Shown: piece by piece, positions 10,171-21,681 of the stretch | Position numbering within the stretch: position 1 is the stretch's first letter | Layout of the letters: every line of letters starts with the position of its first letter | Source: Rattus norvegicus | Taxonomy: Eukaryota; Chordata; Mammalia; Rodentia; Muridae | Reading direction: 5' to 3' | Length of the DNA stretch: 64,000 nucleotides | Assembly: GCF_036323735.1 (NCBI RefSeq) | Contig: NC_086031.1 | Location: 35,398,225-35,462,224 of the forward strand | Made by a program: the position numbers and the translations under genes | Notes under the pieces: generated by a model | Databases searched by the model: none | The model's input: the letters and a program-made list of their open reading frames with translations, nothing else | What the model was told of the DNA's origin: nothing

Positions 10171-10845
10171 ATTACCCTAGATGCCTAGAACAAATGAAAC
10201 TCAAGGTAGATGATCAAAATGTGAATGCTTCACTCCTTCTCTAAAAGGGGAACAAGAATACCCTTGGCAGGGAAGAGAGAGGCAAGATTAAAACAGAGAC
10301 TGAAGGAACACCCATTCAGAGCCTGCCCCACATGTGGCCCATACATATACAGCCACCCAATTAGACAAGATTGATGAAGCAAAGAAGTGCAGACCGACAG
10401 GAGCCGGATGTAGATCGCTCCTGAGAGACACAGCCAGAATACAGCAAATACAGAGGCGAGTGCCAGCAGCAAATCACTGAACTGAGTATAGGACCCCCGT
10501 TGAAGGAATCAGAGAAAGAACTGGAAGAGCTTGAAGGGGCTCGAGACCCCAAAAGTACAACAATGCCAAGCAACCAGAGCTTCCAGGGACTAAGCCACTA
10601 CCCAAAGACTATACATGGACTGACCCTGGACTCTGACCTCACAGGTAGCAATGAATATCCTTGTAAGAGCACCAGTGGAAGGGGAAGCCCTGGGTCCTGC
10701 TAAGACTGAACCCCCAGTGAACTAGACTGTTGGGGGGAGGGTGGCAATGGGGGGAGGGTTGGGAGGGGAACACCCATAGGAAGGGGAGGGGGAGGGGGAT
10801 GTTTGCTCTGAAACCAAAGAATTATTATTAAGTAGTAAATAAATT
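10171..10845 (+). other. L1 3' UTR with G-rich polypurine tract
   Basis: A non-coding 3' UTR typical of rat L1. Positions 10729-10800 hold several G4-6 runs on the plus strand, a known conserved feature of rodent L1 3' UTRs with G-quadruplex potential. Close relatives occur at 53100-53200 (plus) and, as C runs, at 46120-46200 (minus). Confidence 0.85.
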
Positions 10846-10894
10846 AAAAAAAAAGAAACTGAAGAAGGATGACTAAAAAAAAAAAAAGAAGAAG
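10846..10894 (+). other. L1 tail: two A runs separated by 20 bp
   Basis: Nine A residues (10846-10854), then GAAACTGAAGAAGGATGACT (10855-10874), then thirteen A residues (10875-10887) and an AAG-rich end before the target duplication. The 20-bp island could be a tiny 3' transduction or untemplated or patterned tail growth. Confidence 0.7.
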
Positions 10895-10906
10895 AAAGCA
10901 AGCTAA
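10895..10906. repeat. Target-site duplication, right copy, of the L1
   Basis: AAAGCAAGCTAA, identical to 3391-3402. Confidence 0.88.
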
Positions 10907-11155
10907 ACACTAATCTGTGAGCAAGCCATCAAGCAGCATCCTACATGGCTTATGTTGTATTTCTTTGGCTTGGGAGAGTTCCTTCATTAGAGGTAATGTT
11001 GTGTGGAATAGCAAACAGTCCTGCCTTTAGGTTTCTGCTTTGAGCTTTTTCCCTTGACTTCTCTCAGTGATGGATTGTGACCTAGAGTAGACCCTTTCCT
11101 CCCCAAATTGCTTTAGTCACAGTATTCATCACAGCAACAGAATGAAACCAAAATA
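10907..11155 (+). repeat. Rodent LTR remnant, right half
   Basis: Continues the LTR broken at 3402: GAGCAAGCCATCAAGCAGCA, a CCCTTTCCTCCCC segment and a terminal CAGCAACAGAATGAAAC. The same order is found in 24514-24905. Divergent and older than the L1 inside it. Confidence 0.75.
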
Positions 11156-11480
11156 GCATTCATATGGTGAGCATGTGGATTATATGGGAATGTGTGGATG
11201 TGTGTATATGTTTCTATGAGGATATGTGTGTATGGTATATGCATTTGTGACCAAGCTTGTTTGTGAGTTGTTTATGTGTGTGTGCATGTGGTATGTATAT
11301 ATGTATGTACGTGGGGTGCGTATATTTGTGTATTTTATTTATGTGCATGTTGGAGGGGTGTATGTGTGTATGTGTTTGTACATGTATGTGTAGTTTGAAT
11401 GTATGTGTGCTTCTGAGACATGTGTGTCAGTGACTGTATGTACATGTACAGTATATACATGTGTGTTCATGTGGGGTATG
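11156..11480. repeat. Degenerate TG/TATG-rich low-complexity tract
   Basis: Imperfect GTGTAT, GTATGT and GTGCATGT units over ~320 bp. No open reading frame of interest. Confidence 0.8.
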
Positions 11481-13010
11481 TAAGTCCCAGAAGCCAATTA
11501 TTTATAATTTTTAGGATTTGTGAAAAGAGCGGGCTGGAAGACTTGGATTTCTCTTAGTGTGGCATACTAAGACTGTTTTTAGGGAGAATGGAAAGATGCT
11601 GCCTCCTTCTGATACTCGTCTAAAATGGGAATAATAACCTTGACTTAGTGCTTAGTTCTTCTGAGGCTGAAGTGAAATTGGAACAAGTTCCCACACATAG
11701 TAGTCCCTCATTAAATATCTGTTCTAATAGTAGGGACATCTGATGGCCTGTCATTCAGTTCAGTTTGCTATTGTAGAATATGACAGCTGCCAGAACAGCC
11801 GGAGCAGGGGGAAGTCACCAGCACTTGAGTATTGCTCATCATTTCCGTGGCCTCAGAGGCCCAGTGATGCTCCTTATAAACTAGTTTGGTGCCCTGTAAC
11901 TTGTGATACTGAGCCAGTGTGCGTCCTCCTGCATATAGCCTGGCTGGGAGGAAGGCAGGGATGGTGGTAGTTGTGAAAGAGAAGCAATGTTGGTAGGAGA
12001 GAGGAATGTCTGGGATGTAAAGTTGGAGATCCAGGCAGTGACTGGTCTTGGTGCATCAGCTCAAGCTTTTAAACAATTTTCAAAGTTCTGAACCACTACT
12101 GAAGATTTTAAATGAGTTTGTCATAGGCAGATATTGAAGTCCAGAGAATTCCCAGACGACTTCCAGGTTCTTGTGTTTTATAAAAAGGCATTGGACCAGG
12201 GACCCACAGATAGTGACAGAAATACAGACAGTTGATCAAGAGAGAGGAAGGCACTCTGGAGAATGGAAATAGGTAGAGAGACAGAAAAGGTAAAGGTCAA
12301 CGGTGATGGGTAGCAGACTCAGGAGGACCCATGACCCTTCCTCCTCTGCATTTGTAGACCCTGGCTTTTGTCAAGCTTGGTCTCTTACATTAGCTCTCGA
12401 TCAGGTCCCTCTAATCTTTCTTTGTAGTCTTTGTCTTTCACATGTTAACCTTCCTTCCCCTTTCTTCCGCCCTACACTTCTGACACAACTGGAAATGTAT
12501 CAACATTTGTGTATGCAAATGTGCTGTGGAGTGAGTGTTACAAGCCTCCCCCAAGGAGGAATGCTGGGCATGGATCTTGTGACATTGGGAGATACCAGAA
12601 TGTAGGAATGGTGTTGAGGGAGAAGAGGGCAGTTTGTTGGGTGGCTTTCTAGTTCTTGGACTGTCAGCTACATGGATGGTGATGTAGTTAATGGAGTGTG
12701 TGTAAAAGAGAAACCAGTCTTCATAACGGCTGCAGTCACTGGCAGTGAACTTGAATTGCCTGACATAGATAAGAGGAAGATGCCCCAAAGATCAGTTTGA
12801 TATGTGGGTCTAACCTGAGAGAGAAGCCAGGGCTGACAGAGCTGAAATCAGCCAACACTAGTCTTCTTTCAATTCTTATTTTTCTGGAATCATTCTGTTT
12901 TTTCTTTCACACTGGCATCCTGTCCGGCTTCTTTTAAAGCTGTTTTTCCTTCTAGAATGCAGGTAGTGTTAGCCAAACCATTCCTAGGATAGTAGATAAT
13001 ATTACTTTTT
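11481..13010. other. No gene or repeat recognised
   Basis: Mixed-composition DNA without recognisable protein similarity. Short open frames (11743-11970, 12303-12605 plus) have no known domain and no sign of selection. Possible old repeats cannot be named by eye. Confidence 0.5.
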
Positions 13011-13011
13011 T

Positions 13012-13031
13012 TCATATATATATATATATAA
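13012..13031. repeat. (TA)n at the 3' end of a minus-strand L1
   Basis: About ten TA units at the place where the poly(A) tail of the 13032-19215 element is expected. Probably grew from the tail. Confidence 0.8.
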
Positions 13032-13531
13032 TTGGATATTTTAATTTACATTTCAAAATTTATTCTCTTTTCCAGTTTTCCACCCCTATCTCATCCCCCC
13101 ATATCCTATGAGGGTGTCCCTCACCCCAATCAACCCCCCATCCCTCCCTGGCATTTCCATTCCCTGGGGGTTCCAACATTGGCAGGACCGAGGGCTTCTT
13201 CTCCCTTTGGTGCCCAACAAGGCCATCCTCTGCTACATATGCAGTTGGAACCATGGGTCTATTCATGTGTACTCTTTGGGTAGTGGTTTAGTCCCTGGGA
13301 GCTCTGGTTGGTTGGTATTGTTTTTCTTATAGGGTTGCAAACCCCTTCAGTTCCTTCAAACCTTTCTCTAACTCTTCCAATGAGAACCCCATTCTCAGTT
13401 TAATGCTTTGCTGCTAGCATTGACCTCTGTATTTGTCACACTCTGGCTCTGTCTTTCAGGAGACAGCTATATCAAGCTCCTGTCAGCATGCACTTCTTGG
13501 CTTCATCAATATTGTCTAGTAGTTTTGGTGG

Positions 13532-13532
<1 letters not shown>

Positions 13533-13610
<78 letters not shown>
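13533..13610. repeat. (TG)n(TA)n microsatellite inside L1 3' UTR
   Basis: About 31 TG units followed by about eight TA units. Confidence 0.95.
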
Positions 13611-13799
13611 GGCTGGATCTCCAGGTAGGATAGGCTCTGAATGACCTTTCCTTCAGTCTCTGCTCCAAACTTTACCTCCATACCTCCTTCTATGAATATT
13701 TTTGTTCCACCTTTTAAGAAAAACAGAAGTTTCTGCACTTTGGTCATCTTTCTTGAGCTTCATGTGGTCTGTGGATTGTATCTTTGGTAATTGAAGCTT

Positions 13800-16700
13800 T
13801 TGTGCTAATATCCACCTATCAGTGAGTGCATAGCATATGTATTTTTTTTTGTGATTAGGTTACCTCACTTAGGATGATATTTTCTAGTTAAATTCATTTG
13901 CATAAGAATTTCATGAAGTCATTTTTTTGATAGCTGAGTAGTACTCCGTTGTGTGGATGCACCCCACTTTCTGTATTCATTCCTCTGTAAAGGGGACATC
14001 TGTGTTCTTTCCAGTTTTTGGCTATTATAAATAAGGCTGTTATGAACATAGTGGAGTATGTGTCTTGGTTATATGTTGGAGCATCATTTGGGTATATGCC
14101 CAGGAGTGGTATATCTGGGTCCTCAGGTAACACTATATCCAATTTTCTGAGGAATCTCCAGACTGATTTCCAGAGTTGTTGTACCAGCTTGCAATCCCAC
14201 CAACAATGGAGGAGTGTTCATTCCTCTTTCTCCACATCCTCGCCAGCATCTGTTGTCACCTGAGTTTTGATCTTAGCCATTCTGACTGGTGTGAGGTGGA
14301 ATCTTAGGGTTGTTTTGATTTGAATTTCCCTGATGACTAATGATGTTGAACATTTCTTTATATACTTCTCAGCCATTCAGCATTCCTCAGCTGAGAATGT
14401 TTTGTTTTGTACCCCATTTTTTAATAGGGTTATTTGTCTCTCCAGAGCCTAACTACTTGAGTCTCTGTATATTTTGGATTTTAGCCATCTATCAGATGTA
14501 GGATTGGTAAAAATCTTTTCCCCGTCTGTTGGTTGCCATTTGTATTAATGACAGTGTGCTTTGCCTTACAGAAAACTTGCATTTTTATGAGGTCCCATTT
14601 GTCGATTCTTGATCTTAGAGCATAAGCCAATGATATTCTGTCCAGGAAAATTTCCCCAGTACCCATGTGTTTGAGACTCTTACCTACTTTTTCTTCTATT
14701 AGTTTGAGTGTATCTGGTTTTATGTAGAGGTCCTTGATCCACTTGGACTTCAACTTGGTACAGGATGATAAGAATGGATCGATTAGCCTTCTTCTACATG
14801 CTGACCTTCAATTGAGCCAGCACCATTTGTTGAAGAAGCTATCTTTTTTCCACTGGCTTGTTTTAGCTCCTTTGTCAAAGATCAAGTGACCATAGGTGTG
14901 TTGGCTCATTTCTGGATCTTCAGTTCTGTTCCATTGATCTACCTGCCTGTCTCTGTACCAATATCATACAGTTTTTTGTTTTTTATCATGGTTGCTCTGT
15001 AATATAGCTTGAGGTCAGGGATGGTGATTTTCCCAGAAGTTCTTTTATTCTTGCGGATAATTTTTGCTATCCTGGGTTTTTTGTTATTCCAAATGAATTT
15101 GCAAATTGCTCTTTCTAACTCTATGAAGAACTGAGTTGGAGTTTTTATGGGGATTGCATTGAATCTATAGATATCTTTTGGCAAAATGTTTTCTTACTAA
15201 TTAATCCTGCCAATCCATGAGCATGGGAGATCTTTCCATCTTCTGAGATCTTCAATTTCTTTCTTCAGAGACTTGAAGTTCTTGTCACTTACTTGGTTAG
15301 AATCACACCGAGGGATTTTATGTTATGTGTGACTATTGTGAAGGGTGTCATTTCCATAATTTCTTTCTCAGTCTGTTTATGCTTTGAGTAGAGGAAGGCT
15401 ACTGATTTGTTTGAGTTAATTTTATATCTAGCCACTTTGATGAAGTTCTTTATTAGGCCCAATAGTTCTCTAGTGGAATGTTTGGGGTCACTTAAGTATA
15501 CTATCATATCATCTGCAAATAGTGATATTTTGACTTCTTCCTTTCTAATCTGTATCCCTTTGACCTCTTTTTGTTGTCTGATTGCTCTGGCTCAGACTTC
15601 AAGGACTATATTTAATAGGTAGGAAGAGAGTGGGCAACATTGTCTAATCCCTGGTTTTAGTGGGATTGATTCAAGTTTGTCTCCATTTCGTTTGATGTTG
15701 GCTACTGGTTTGCTGTATATTTCTTTTACTATGTTTATGTATGGGCCTTGAATTCCTCATCTTTCCAAGACTTGTATCATGAAGGGGTGTTGAATTTTGC
15801 CAAATGCTTTCTCAGCATCTAATGAGATGATCATGTGTTTTTTTTCTTTGAGTTTCTTTACATAGTGGATTACATTGTAGATTTCCATATATTGAACCAT
15901 CCCTGCATTCTTGGGCTGAAAGCCTCCTTGATCATGATGGATGATCGTTTTGATGTGTCTTGGATTTGCTTTGCAAGAATTTTATTGAGTATTTTTGCAT
16001 CAATATTCAGAAGAGAAATTGGGTCTGAAATTCTCTTTCTTTTTTGGCTCTTCGTGTGGTTTATGTATAATTGTAATTGTGGCTTCATAGAAGGAATTGG
16101 GTAGTGTTCCTTCTGTTTTGATTTTGTGGAATAGTTTGGACAGTAGTGGTGTGAGGTCTTCTATGCAGTTCTGATAGATTCTGCACTAAACCCATCTGGT
16201 CCTGGGCTTCTTTTGGTTGGGAGACTTTTGATAACTGCCTCTATTTCTTTAGGAGTTACAGAACTATTTAGATGGTTTATCTGGTCCTGATTTAACTTTG
16301 GTACCTGGTATTTGTATAGAAAATTGTCCATTCCTTCCAGATTTTCCAGTTTTGTTGAATATAGTCTTTTGGAAGGCCTATAGTATCTGATGATCTTTTT
16401 GAATTTCTTTTAGTTTCTGTTGTTATGTCTCTCCTTTCCTTTCGTATTTTGTTAATTTGGATACACTCTCTGTGCCCTCTGGTTAGTCTGGCTAAAGGTC
16501 TATCTATCTTGTTGATTTTCTCAAAGAACCAGCTCCTGGTTTTGTTGATTCTTTGTATAGTTCTTTTTGTTTCTAGTTGGTCAATTTCAGCCCTGAATTT
16601 GATTATTTCCTGCCTTCTACTCCTCTTGGGTTTGTTTGCATATTTTTGTTCTAGGGCTTATAGGTGTGTTGTCAAGTTGCTAACGTATGCTCTTTCCAGT

Positions 16701-17660
16701 TTCTTTTTGCAGGCACTCAGAGCTGTGAATTTTCCTTGTAGCACTGCTTTTATTGTGTCCCATAAGTTTGGGTATGTTGTGCCTTCATTGTCATTAAATT
16801 ATAAAAAGTCTTTAATTTCTTTATTTCTTCCTTGAGCAAGTTATCATTGAGTAGAGCATTGTTCAACTTCCTTGTGTATGTGGGCTTTCTGTCACTTTTT
16901 TTGTTATTGAAGACCAGCCTTAGTCTGTGGTGATCTGATAGGAAGCATTGGATTATTTCAATCTTCTTGAATCTCTTGAGGCCTGTTTTGTGACTGATTA
17001 TATGGTCAGTTTTGGAGAAGGTACCGTGAGGTGCTGAGAAGAAGATATATTCTTTTGTTTTAGGATGAAATGTTGTATAAATATCTGTTAAATCCATTTA
17101 TTTTATAACTTCTGTAATTTTCTCTATGTCATTGTTTATTTCTGTTTCCATGATCTGACCATTTATGAGGGTGGGGGTGTTGAAATCTCGTACTATCATT
17201 GTATGAGATGCAGTGTGTGCTTTGAGCTTTAATAAGGTTTGTTTTAAGAATGTAGGTACCCTTGCATTTGGAGCATAGATATTCAGGATTGAGAGTTCAT
17301 CTTGGTGGATTTTTCCTTAGATGAATATGAAGTATCCTTCCTTATCTTTTTTGATACCTTTTGGTTGAAAGTTGATTTTATTTGATATTAGACTGGCTAC
17401 TCCAGCATTTTTCTTGGGACCATTTGCTTGTCAAATTGTTTTCCAGTCCTTTACTCTCAGGCAGTGTTTATCTTTGTCACTGAGATTGTGTTTCTTGTAT
17501 GCAGCAAAATGCTGGGTACTATTTATGTATTCAGTCTGTTAGTCTATGTCTTTTCATTGGTGAATTGAGTCCATTGATGTTAAGAGACATTAAGGAATAG
17601 TGATTGTTGTTTCCTGTTGTTTTTGTTGTTGGAGGTGGAATTATCTTTGTGTGTCCTCTT
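13800..17660 (-). pseudogene. LINE-1 ORF2 remnant
   Basis: Successive minus-strand blocks match ORF2: the endonuclease near 17097-16750 (MDLTDIYTTFHPKTKEY, SDHH still present), the RT including FADD-encoding sequence around 15520, the thumb near 15184, and the C-terminal domain near 14142-13894 (PEDPDIPLLGIYPNDAPTY). At least eight frame interruptions separate the blocks. Non-functional. Confidence 0.9.
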
Positions 17661-17699
17661 CTTTTGGGTTTGTTGCAAGAAGATTACTTTCTTGCTTTT

Positions 17700-18740
17700 T
17701 GTAGGGTGTAGTTTCCCTCCTCATGTTGGAATTTTCTATCTATTACCCTTTGTAGGACTGAATTTGTGGAAAGATATTGTGTAAATTTGGTTTTGTCATG
17801 GAATATCTTGGTTTCTCCATCTATGTTAATTGAGTTTTGCTGAATATAGTAGCCTGGGCTGGCATTTGCGTTCTCTAAGGGTTTGTATGACTTTTGCTCA
17901 AGATCTTCTGACTTTCTGGTGAGAAGTCTGGTGTAGTTTCGATAAGTCTGCCTTTATATGTTACTTGACCTTTTTCCCTTACTGCTTTTAATATTCTTTC
18001 TTTGTTTTATACCTTTGGTGATTTGACTATTATGTGACAGGAGGAATTTCTTTTCTTGTCCAATCTATTTGGAGTTCTGTAGGCTTCTTGTATGATTATG
18101 GACGTCTTTTTCTTTAGATTTGGGAAGTTTTCTTCTATAATTTTGTTGAAGATATTTATTGGCCCTTTAAATTGGGAGTCTTCACTCTCTTCTATATCTA
18201 TTATCCTTAGGTTTGATCTTCTCATTTTGTCCTGGAGTTCCTGTATGTTTTCGGTTAGAAGCTTTTTGTGTTTTACATTTTCTTTGGTGGTTGTGTCAAT
18301 GCTTTCCATGGTAGAAACCCCTGAGATTATCTCTTCTATCTCTTGTATTCTGTTGCTGATGTTTGCGTCTATAACTCCTGATCTCCTCCCTAGGTTTTCT
18401 ATCTCCAGGGTTGTCTCCCTTTGTGCTTTCTTTATTGTTTCTATTTCCATTTTCAGATCCTGGATGGTTTTGTTCAATTCCTTCACCTGTTTGGTTGTGT
18501 TTTCCTGTATTTCTTTAAGGGATTTTTGTGTTTCCTCTTTAAGGGCTTGTACATGTTTACCTGTGTTGTCCTGTATTTCTTTAAGGGAGTTATTTATGTC
18601 CTTCTTAAAGTCCTCTATCATCATCATGAGATGTGATTTTAAATCCAAATTTTATTTTTCTGGTGTGTTTGGATATTCAGTATTTGCTTTGGTGGGAGAA
18701 CTGGGCTCTGATGATGCCAAGTAGTCTTTGTTTCTGTTAC
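17700..18740 (-). pseudogene. LINE-1 ORF1 remnant
   Basis: An open block of 213 codons (18648-18007) covers the coiled coil and RRM: DLKSHLMMMIEDFKKDINN, then tandem heptad-type repeats (SLKEIQDNTGKHVQALKEE, SLKEIQENTTKQVKELNKT), then RRSNLRIIDIEESEDSQ and a YRTPNRL segment. The frame breaks after IIVKSP. The C-terminal domain continues toward 17700 in other frames. The repeated coiled-coil unit is the length-variable region of rodent ORF1. Confidence 0.88.
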
Positions 18741-18902
18741 TTAAGTTCCTGCACTTGACTCTTGCAATCAGGTTGTCTCTGTTGTTAGCTTGTCTTGCTG
18801 TCTCTTACAGTGGCTTGGTCCTCCTGTAAGCCTGTGTCTCAGCACTCCTGTACACCTGTTTTCTTTCAGCTGGACTGGATACAGATAGCTGTGGGACCAG
18901 TT

Positions 18903-19205
18903 CAGCTCTGACTGCAGGCAGAAACAGGAAAGGTTTTTTCCCAGACTGCTCCTGGGTTTGTGTGTCATGAGGCCTCCAGGCATGTTGGTTGGAGCAGAAT
19001 AGTTGGTCTTAGCTCTGCTCTCCAAAGTGTCAGAGCTCCTGGTGACTGACTTTCAGCTCTGGGTGCAGTCAGAAACTGGAAGGGTCCTGCTCCTCATTGC
19101 TCCTAGCTTCCTGTGCCCAGAGGGCACCTGACGTGTTCTTCTTGGGTTAGGTATGTGAGCAGAAAAGAAGGTTTCTCCTGAGCTCTCAGGAATATCTGAA
19201 CTTCT
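18903..19205 (-). promoter_or_regulatory. Two tandem ~150-bp L1 5' monomers
   Basis: Read on the plus strand, both units start CAGCTCTG, at 18903 and 19054, and share GCAG-CAGAAAC-GGAA, TTGCTCCT-like and CTGAGCTCTCAGG-type segments. Tandem 5' monomers carry promoter activity in mouse L1 families; here they are old and divergent from each other. Confidence 0.6.
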
Positions 19206-19255
19206 GAGAGCCCAGCTTTCCCCCACCCCCATAATATTCCTTAATCAGTAGGACT

Positions 19256-19390
19256 CTGTGTGTATGGGTATGTGTGTGCATGTGTGCATGTGTGTGCATG
19301 TGTGTGCATGTGTGTGCATGTGTGTTGTTGTGTATGTGTGCACATGTGTTTGTGTATGTATATGTGTTTGTGTGTGTGCGTGCATGTGAG
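19256..19390. repeat. (GTGTGCAT)n-type minisatellite/low complexity
   Basis: Several near-exact GTGTGCAT units followed by mixed GT repeats. Confidence 0.9.
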
Positions 19391-19394
19391 CAGC

Positions 19395-19675
19395 CAGAGA
19401 GCAGCTTCCTGTATTGTACTTTAGACAGTGTCTACCTTCTATTTTGCAGCAGAGGATTTTTCTGTTCTGAACTTCCCAATTAGGCTAGGTTGGCTGATAG
19501 TGAGCTCCAGAGATTCTCCTGTCTCAGCTTCCCAGGACATGGATTACAAGTGTACTTTTGGCTGCTCCTTGTTTCGTTTTCTGTTTTTTTTAAACTCTGG
19601 GATTTGAACTCACGTGGTCTTTGTGCCTGTAAGGCAAGCACTTCACTCGCTAATGTATGTCCAGAGGGCCCTTGA
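19395..19675 (-). repeat. B4-type SINE
   Basis: Minus orientation. A B1-like part (GATTCTCCTGTCTCAGCTTCCCA...GATTACAAG) followed by an ID-like part (GGGATTTGAACTCACGTGGT...GTAAGGCAAGCACTTCACTC). Confidence 0.75.
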
Positions 19676-20025
19676 TGGGTGTTCATCCCATTTCTGTGAT
19701 AAACACCCTGACCAAAAGCAACCTAGGGGAAGAAGCTATTTAGCTTAGATTTCCAAGTCTTATTCCATCACTGGGAGAAGTCAAGCAAAAACCATGGAGG
19801 AGCACAGTTTTCTGGTTTATTCTCAGGCCCTCTTCTATAGTTCAGGACAACTTGCCCAGAGAATGATGCCACTCATGTTGGGCGGGGCCCCTTTGTATCA
19901 ATTAATGATCAAATACATTCCCCTCTCCCTCTGACAAACAGGCCAATCTGATCTGAGCAATCCTCTAAATCTAACTCCTTTCTCAGGTACTCTGGATGTA
20001 GTCAACAGTTAAAGATGATTAGGAC
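19672..20025 (-). repeat. Rodent LTR remnant, minus orientation
   Basis: Reverse of the family that ends with CAGCAATAGAAACCCTGACT: here CTGTGATAAACACCCTGACC at the left and CTCAGGCCC..GGGCGGGGCCCCTTTG farther on. Degenerate right end. Confidence 0.55.
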
Positions 20026-21047
20026 AGTAACTATTACTCCATGTCTGTGGAAATAGAGAGGTCCTCACATCTCAGAGTCTGATATTGACATTTCCAGACT
20101 CAAAGGATGTTGAATCTATGACTGCATTCACTAGCAATGAAAAGACAGATAGAATGTTTTTTCTTTTGATCACAGGAATAACAATCAATCATGTAACTCT
20201 TTGTCTTATCAGCATGTCAACAGTTCTCTGAACTCCCTTAAATTATGTCCTTTAGAAGCTTCAGTGGTAGATTTCTGTCTCTTCCTCCCTTACATGCACC
20301 CACTGTTTCTGTCTAATAGAAATAATTAACTATTGTCCCCTTCCTTCTGAATGAGTATCTGCAAATCTAGACACAGGACCTAGGAAGAAACCCAGTTAGA
20401 GAAGAAAGCAAAGGCCTCTCCATGTATCTTCTGAAAAGTTGTAGCATAAACATTAAGGCATAAATATGTCCCAATTCATCAGTTCTTGCATATCATCAAA
20501 GAAAGGACTCTTAATGGGGTGATCGGATGTTTGTCAATTCAATAGCTTCTTTGAGGGAAAAAAAAAGAAAAACAAACCTCTTACTTCTCACTGCCATAGA
20601 AACAGTCTCTTTCAAGTGGATTATAAATAAAAGCGGGACCTTCTGGCTTTGTGTTCAAATTAAATGTGCATTCTCTTTTCAATAGAAAGTGTAAGCCAAG
20701 GTGTCTGGTCTGTTGGTCTTAGTCTCATTTTTGTGTCTGATTGAGCAAACTTCACAGTTATAGAGAACACTTAAGTTTGTCCTTCTGGGTTACAACGTAA
20801 GAAATGCAGAACTTAGAGGTGTAGATATTTATTGTAATGCATTCAGAAGCACTGAGTACCTAGGAGCAAACAGATGAATCATAATCATGGAAATAAATTA
20901 AAACATGAAATCTTTCCCTGTCTCCTTTTGTATGGTTAAACCAGCGTCATGGGTCTATTGGGAGTCTCTCACTGTCCTGGCATTGCCAAGGACACAACTG
21001 TTCTAAGACTGTTTAGCGCAACTTCCTTGTGAAGAAAATCAAGTTCT
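20026..21047. other. No gene or repeat recognised
   Basis: About 1 kb of AT-rich DNA with no open frame of note and no recognised SINE. I looked for the missing 3' part of the L1 at 27547-30600 here and did not find it. Confidence 0.5.
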
Positions 21048-21681
21048 TTTTAGAACAAAATAAAACTTTTATTGATTTTTTTGTGAATTTCACATCATGT
21101 ACCTTAATCCCACTAATCACCCCATCTTTTCATATTTTCCCTCACCCTTGCCACCTACCCCCCAAATAAGACAGAAAACAATCTGTTGTGGAAGCTGTAG
21201 TGTATCCCAGTGTCCCACAGTCTACCCTTTTGTCCACACATCTCTCTTTGCAATTGTTCATTGCAGTGAGTCATTGGTCTGTTTCAAGGTCTCTGGCTTC
21301 TGCTACACTGTCAATACTGGATCTCACAGGGATTCATCTTAAATATCCTGTGTTGTTCATTGTCCTGGAGATTCTGCAGTTTTGGATCTGTAGCAGGGGT
21401 GGCCCTTTCCCACACTTCAGCAGTTCATAGAACTCCAAGTTCTAGATCAGGGTCTGGGTGGTAGGCCAGTTGGTTTCTCACACCACTAGGGTTAGCTCTA
21501 CAGCACTGCTCTTGCTCTCGTGCCCTTAGGGGTAGCACACCTACTTCTTTGCCACCATGGGCTAGCTCCACTGTGCTGCCTAGATGAGGTGCAGGGCCTG
21601 ATATGAACATAATGGAGTATGTGTCCTTGTGGTGTCATGGAGCATCTTTTGGCTATATGCTCAGGAGTGGTATAGCTAGTT

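Larger units (their letters stand above)
3403..10894 (+). mobile_element. Near full-length rat-type LINE-1 with duplicated 5' end
   Basis: A 7.5-kb LINE-1 bounded by the exact 12-bp repeat AAAGCAAGCTAA. The order is: 5'UTR block (3403-4088), ORF1 5' fragment (4089-4458), second 5'UTR block (4459-5218), ORF1 (5219-6273), ORF2 (6333-10170), 3' UTR with a G-rich tract, and a double A-rich tail. The single duplication pair around the whole composite says it was inserted as one unit, or was duplicated afterwards. Both ORFs carry lesions, so it is not autonomous. Few lesions and preserved ends indicate a relatively young insertion. Confidence 0.93.
13032..19215 (-). mobile_element. Second near full-length LINE-1, minus strand, older
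   Basis: On the minus strand it reads 5' monomers (19205-18903), leader, ORF1 (about 18740-17700), ORF2 (about 17660-13800) and 3' UTR (to 13032). All are recognisable against the plus-strand L1 but with many more substitutions, stops and frameshifts. A TG/TA microsatellite has expanded in its 3' UTR (13533-13610). No clear target duplication remains, partly because the tail has become (TA)n. Confidence 0.9.

Noticed and set aside
12303..12605. 100-codon plus-strand frame
   Set aside because: No known domain; overlaps an equally long antisense frame; likely chance.
13408..13611. Open frame encoding poly(Cys-Val) on the plus strand
   Set aside because: Produced by the (TG)n microsatellite in an L1 3' UTR. 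The same holds for the frames at 27038-27322, 34212-34442 and 47563-47877.
16425..16835. 136-codon plus-strand frame
   Set aside because: Antisense of the ORF2 endonuclease in the same old L1.
18092..18724. 210-codon plus-strand frame rich in Ser/Phe/Ile
   Set aside because: Antisense of L1 ORF1 in the 13032-19215 element. The real reading is the minus-strand coiled coil and RRM.
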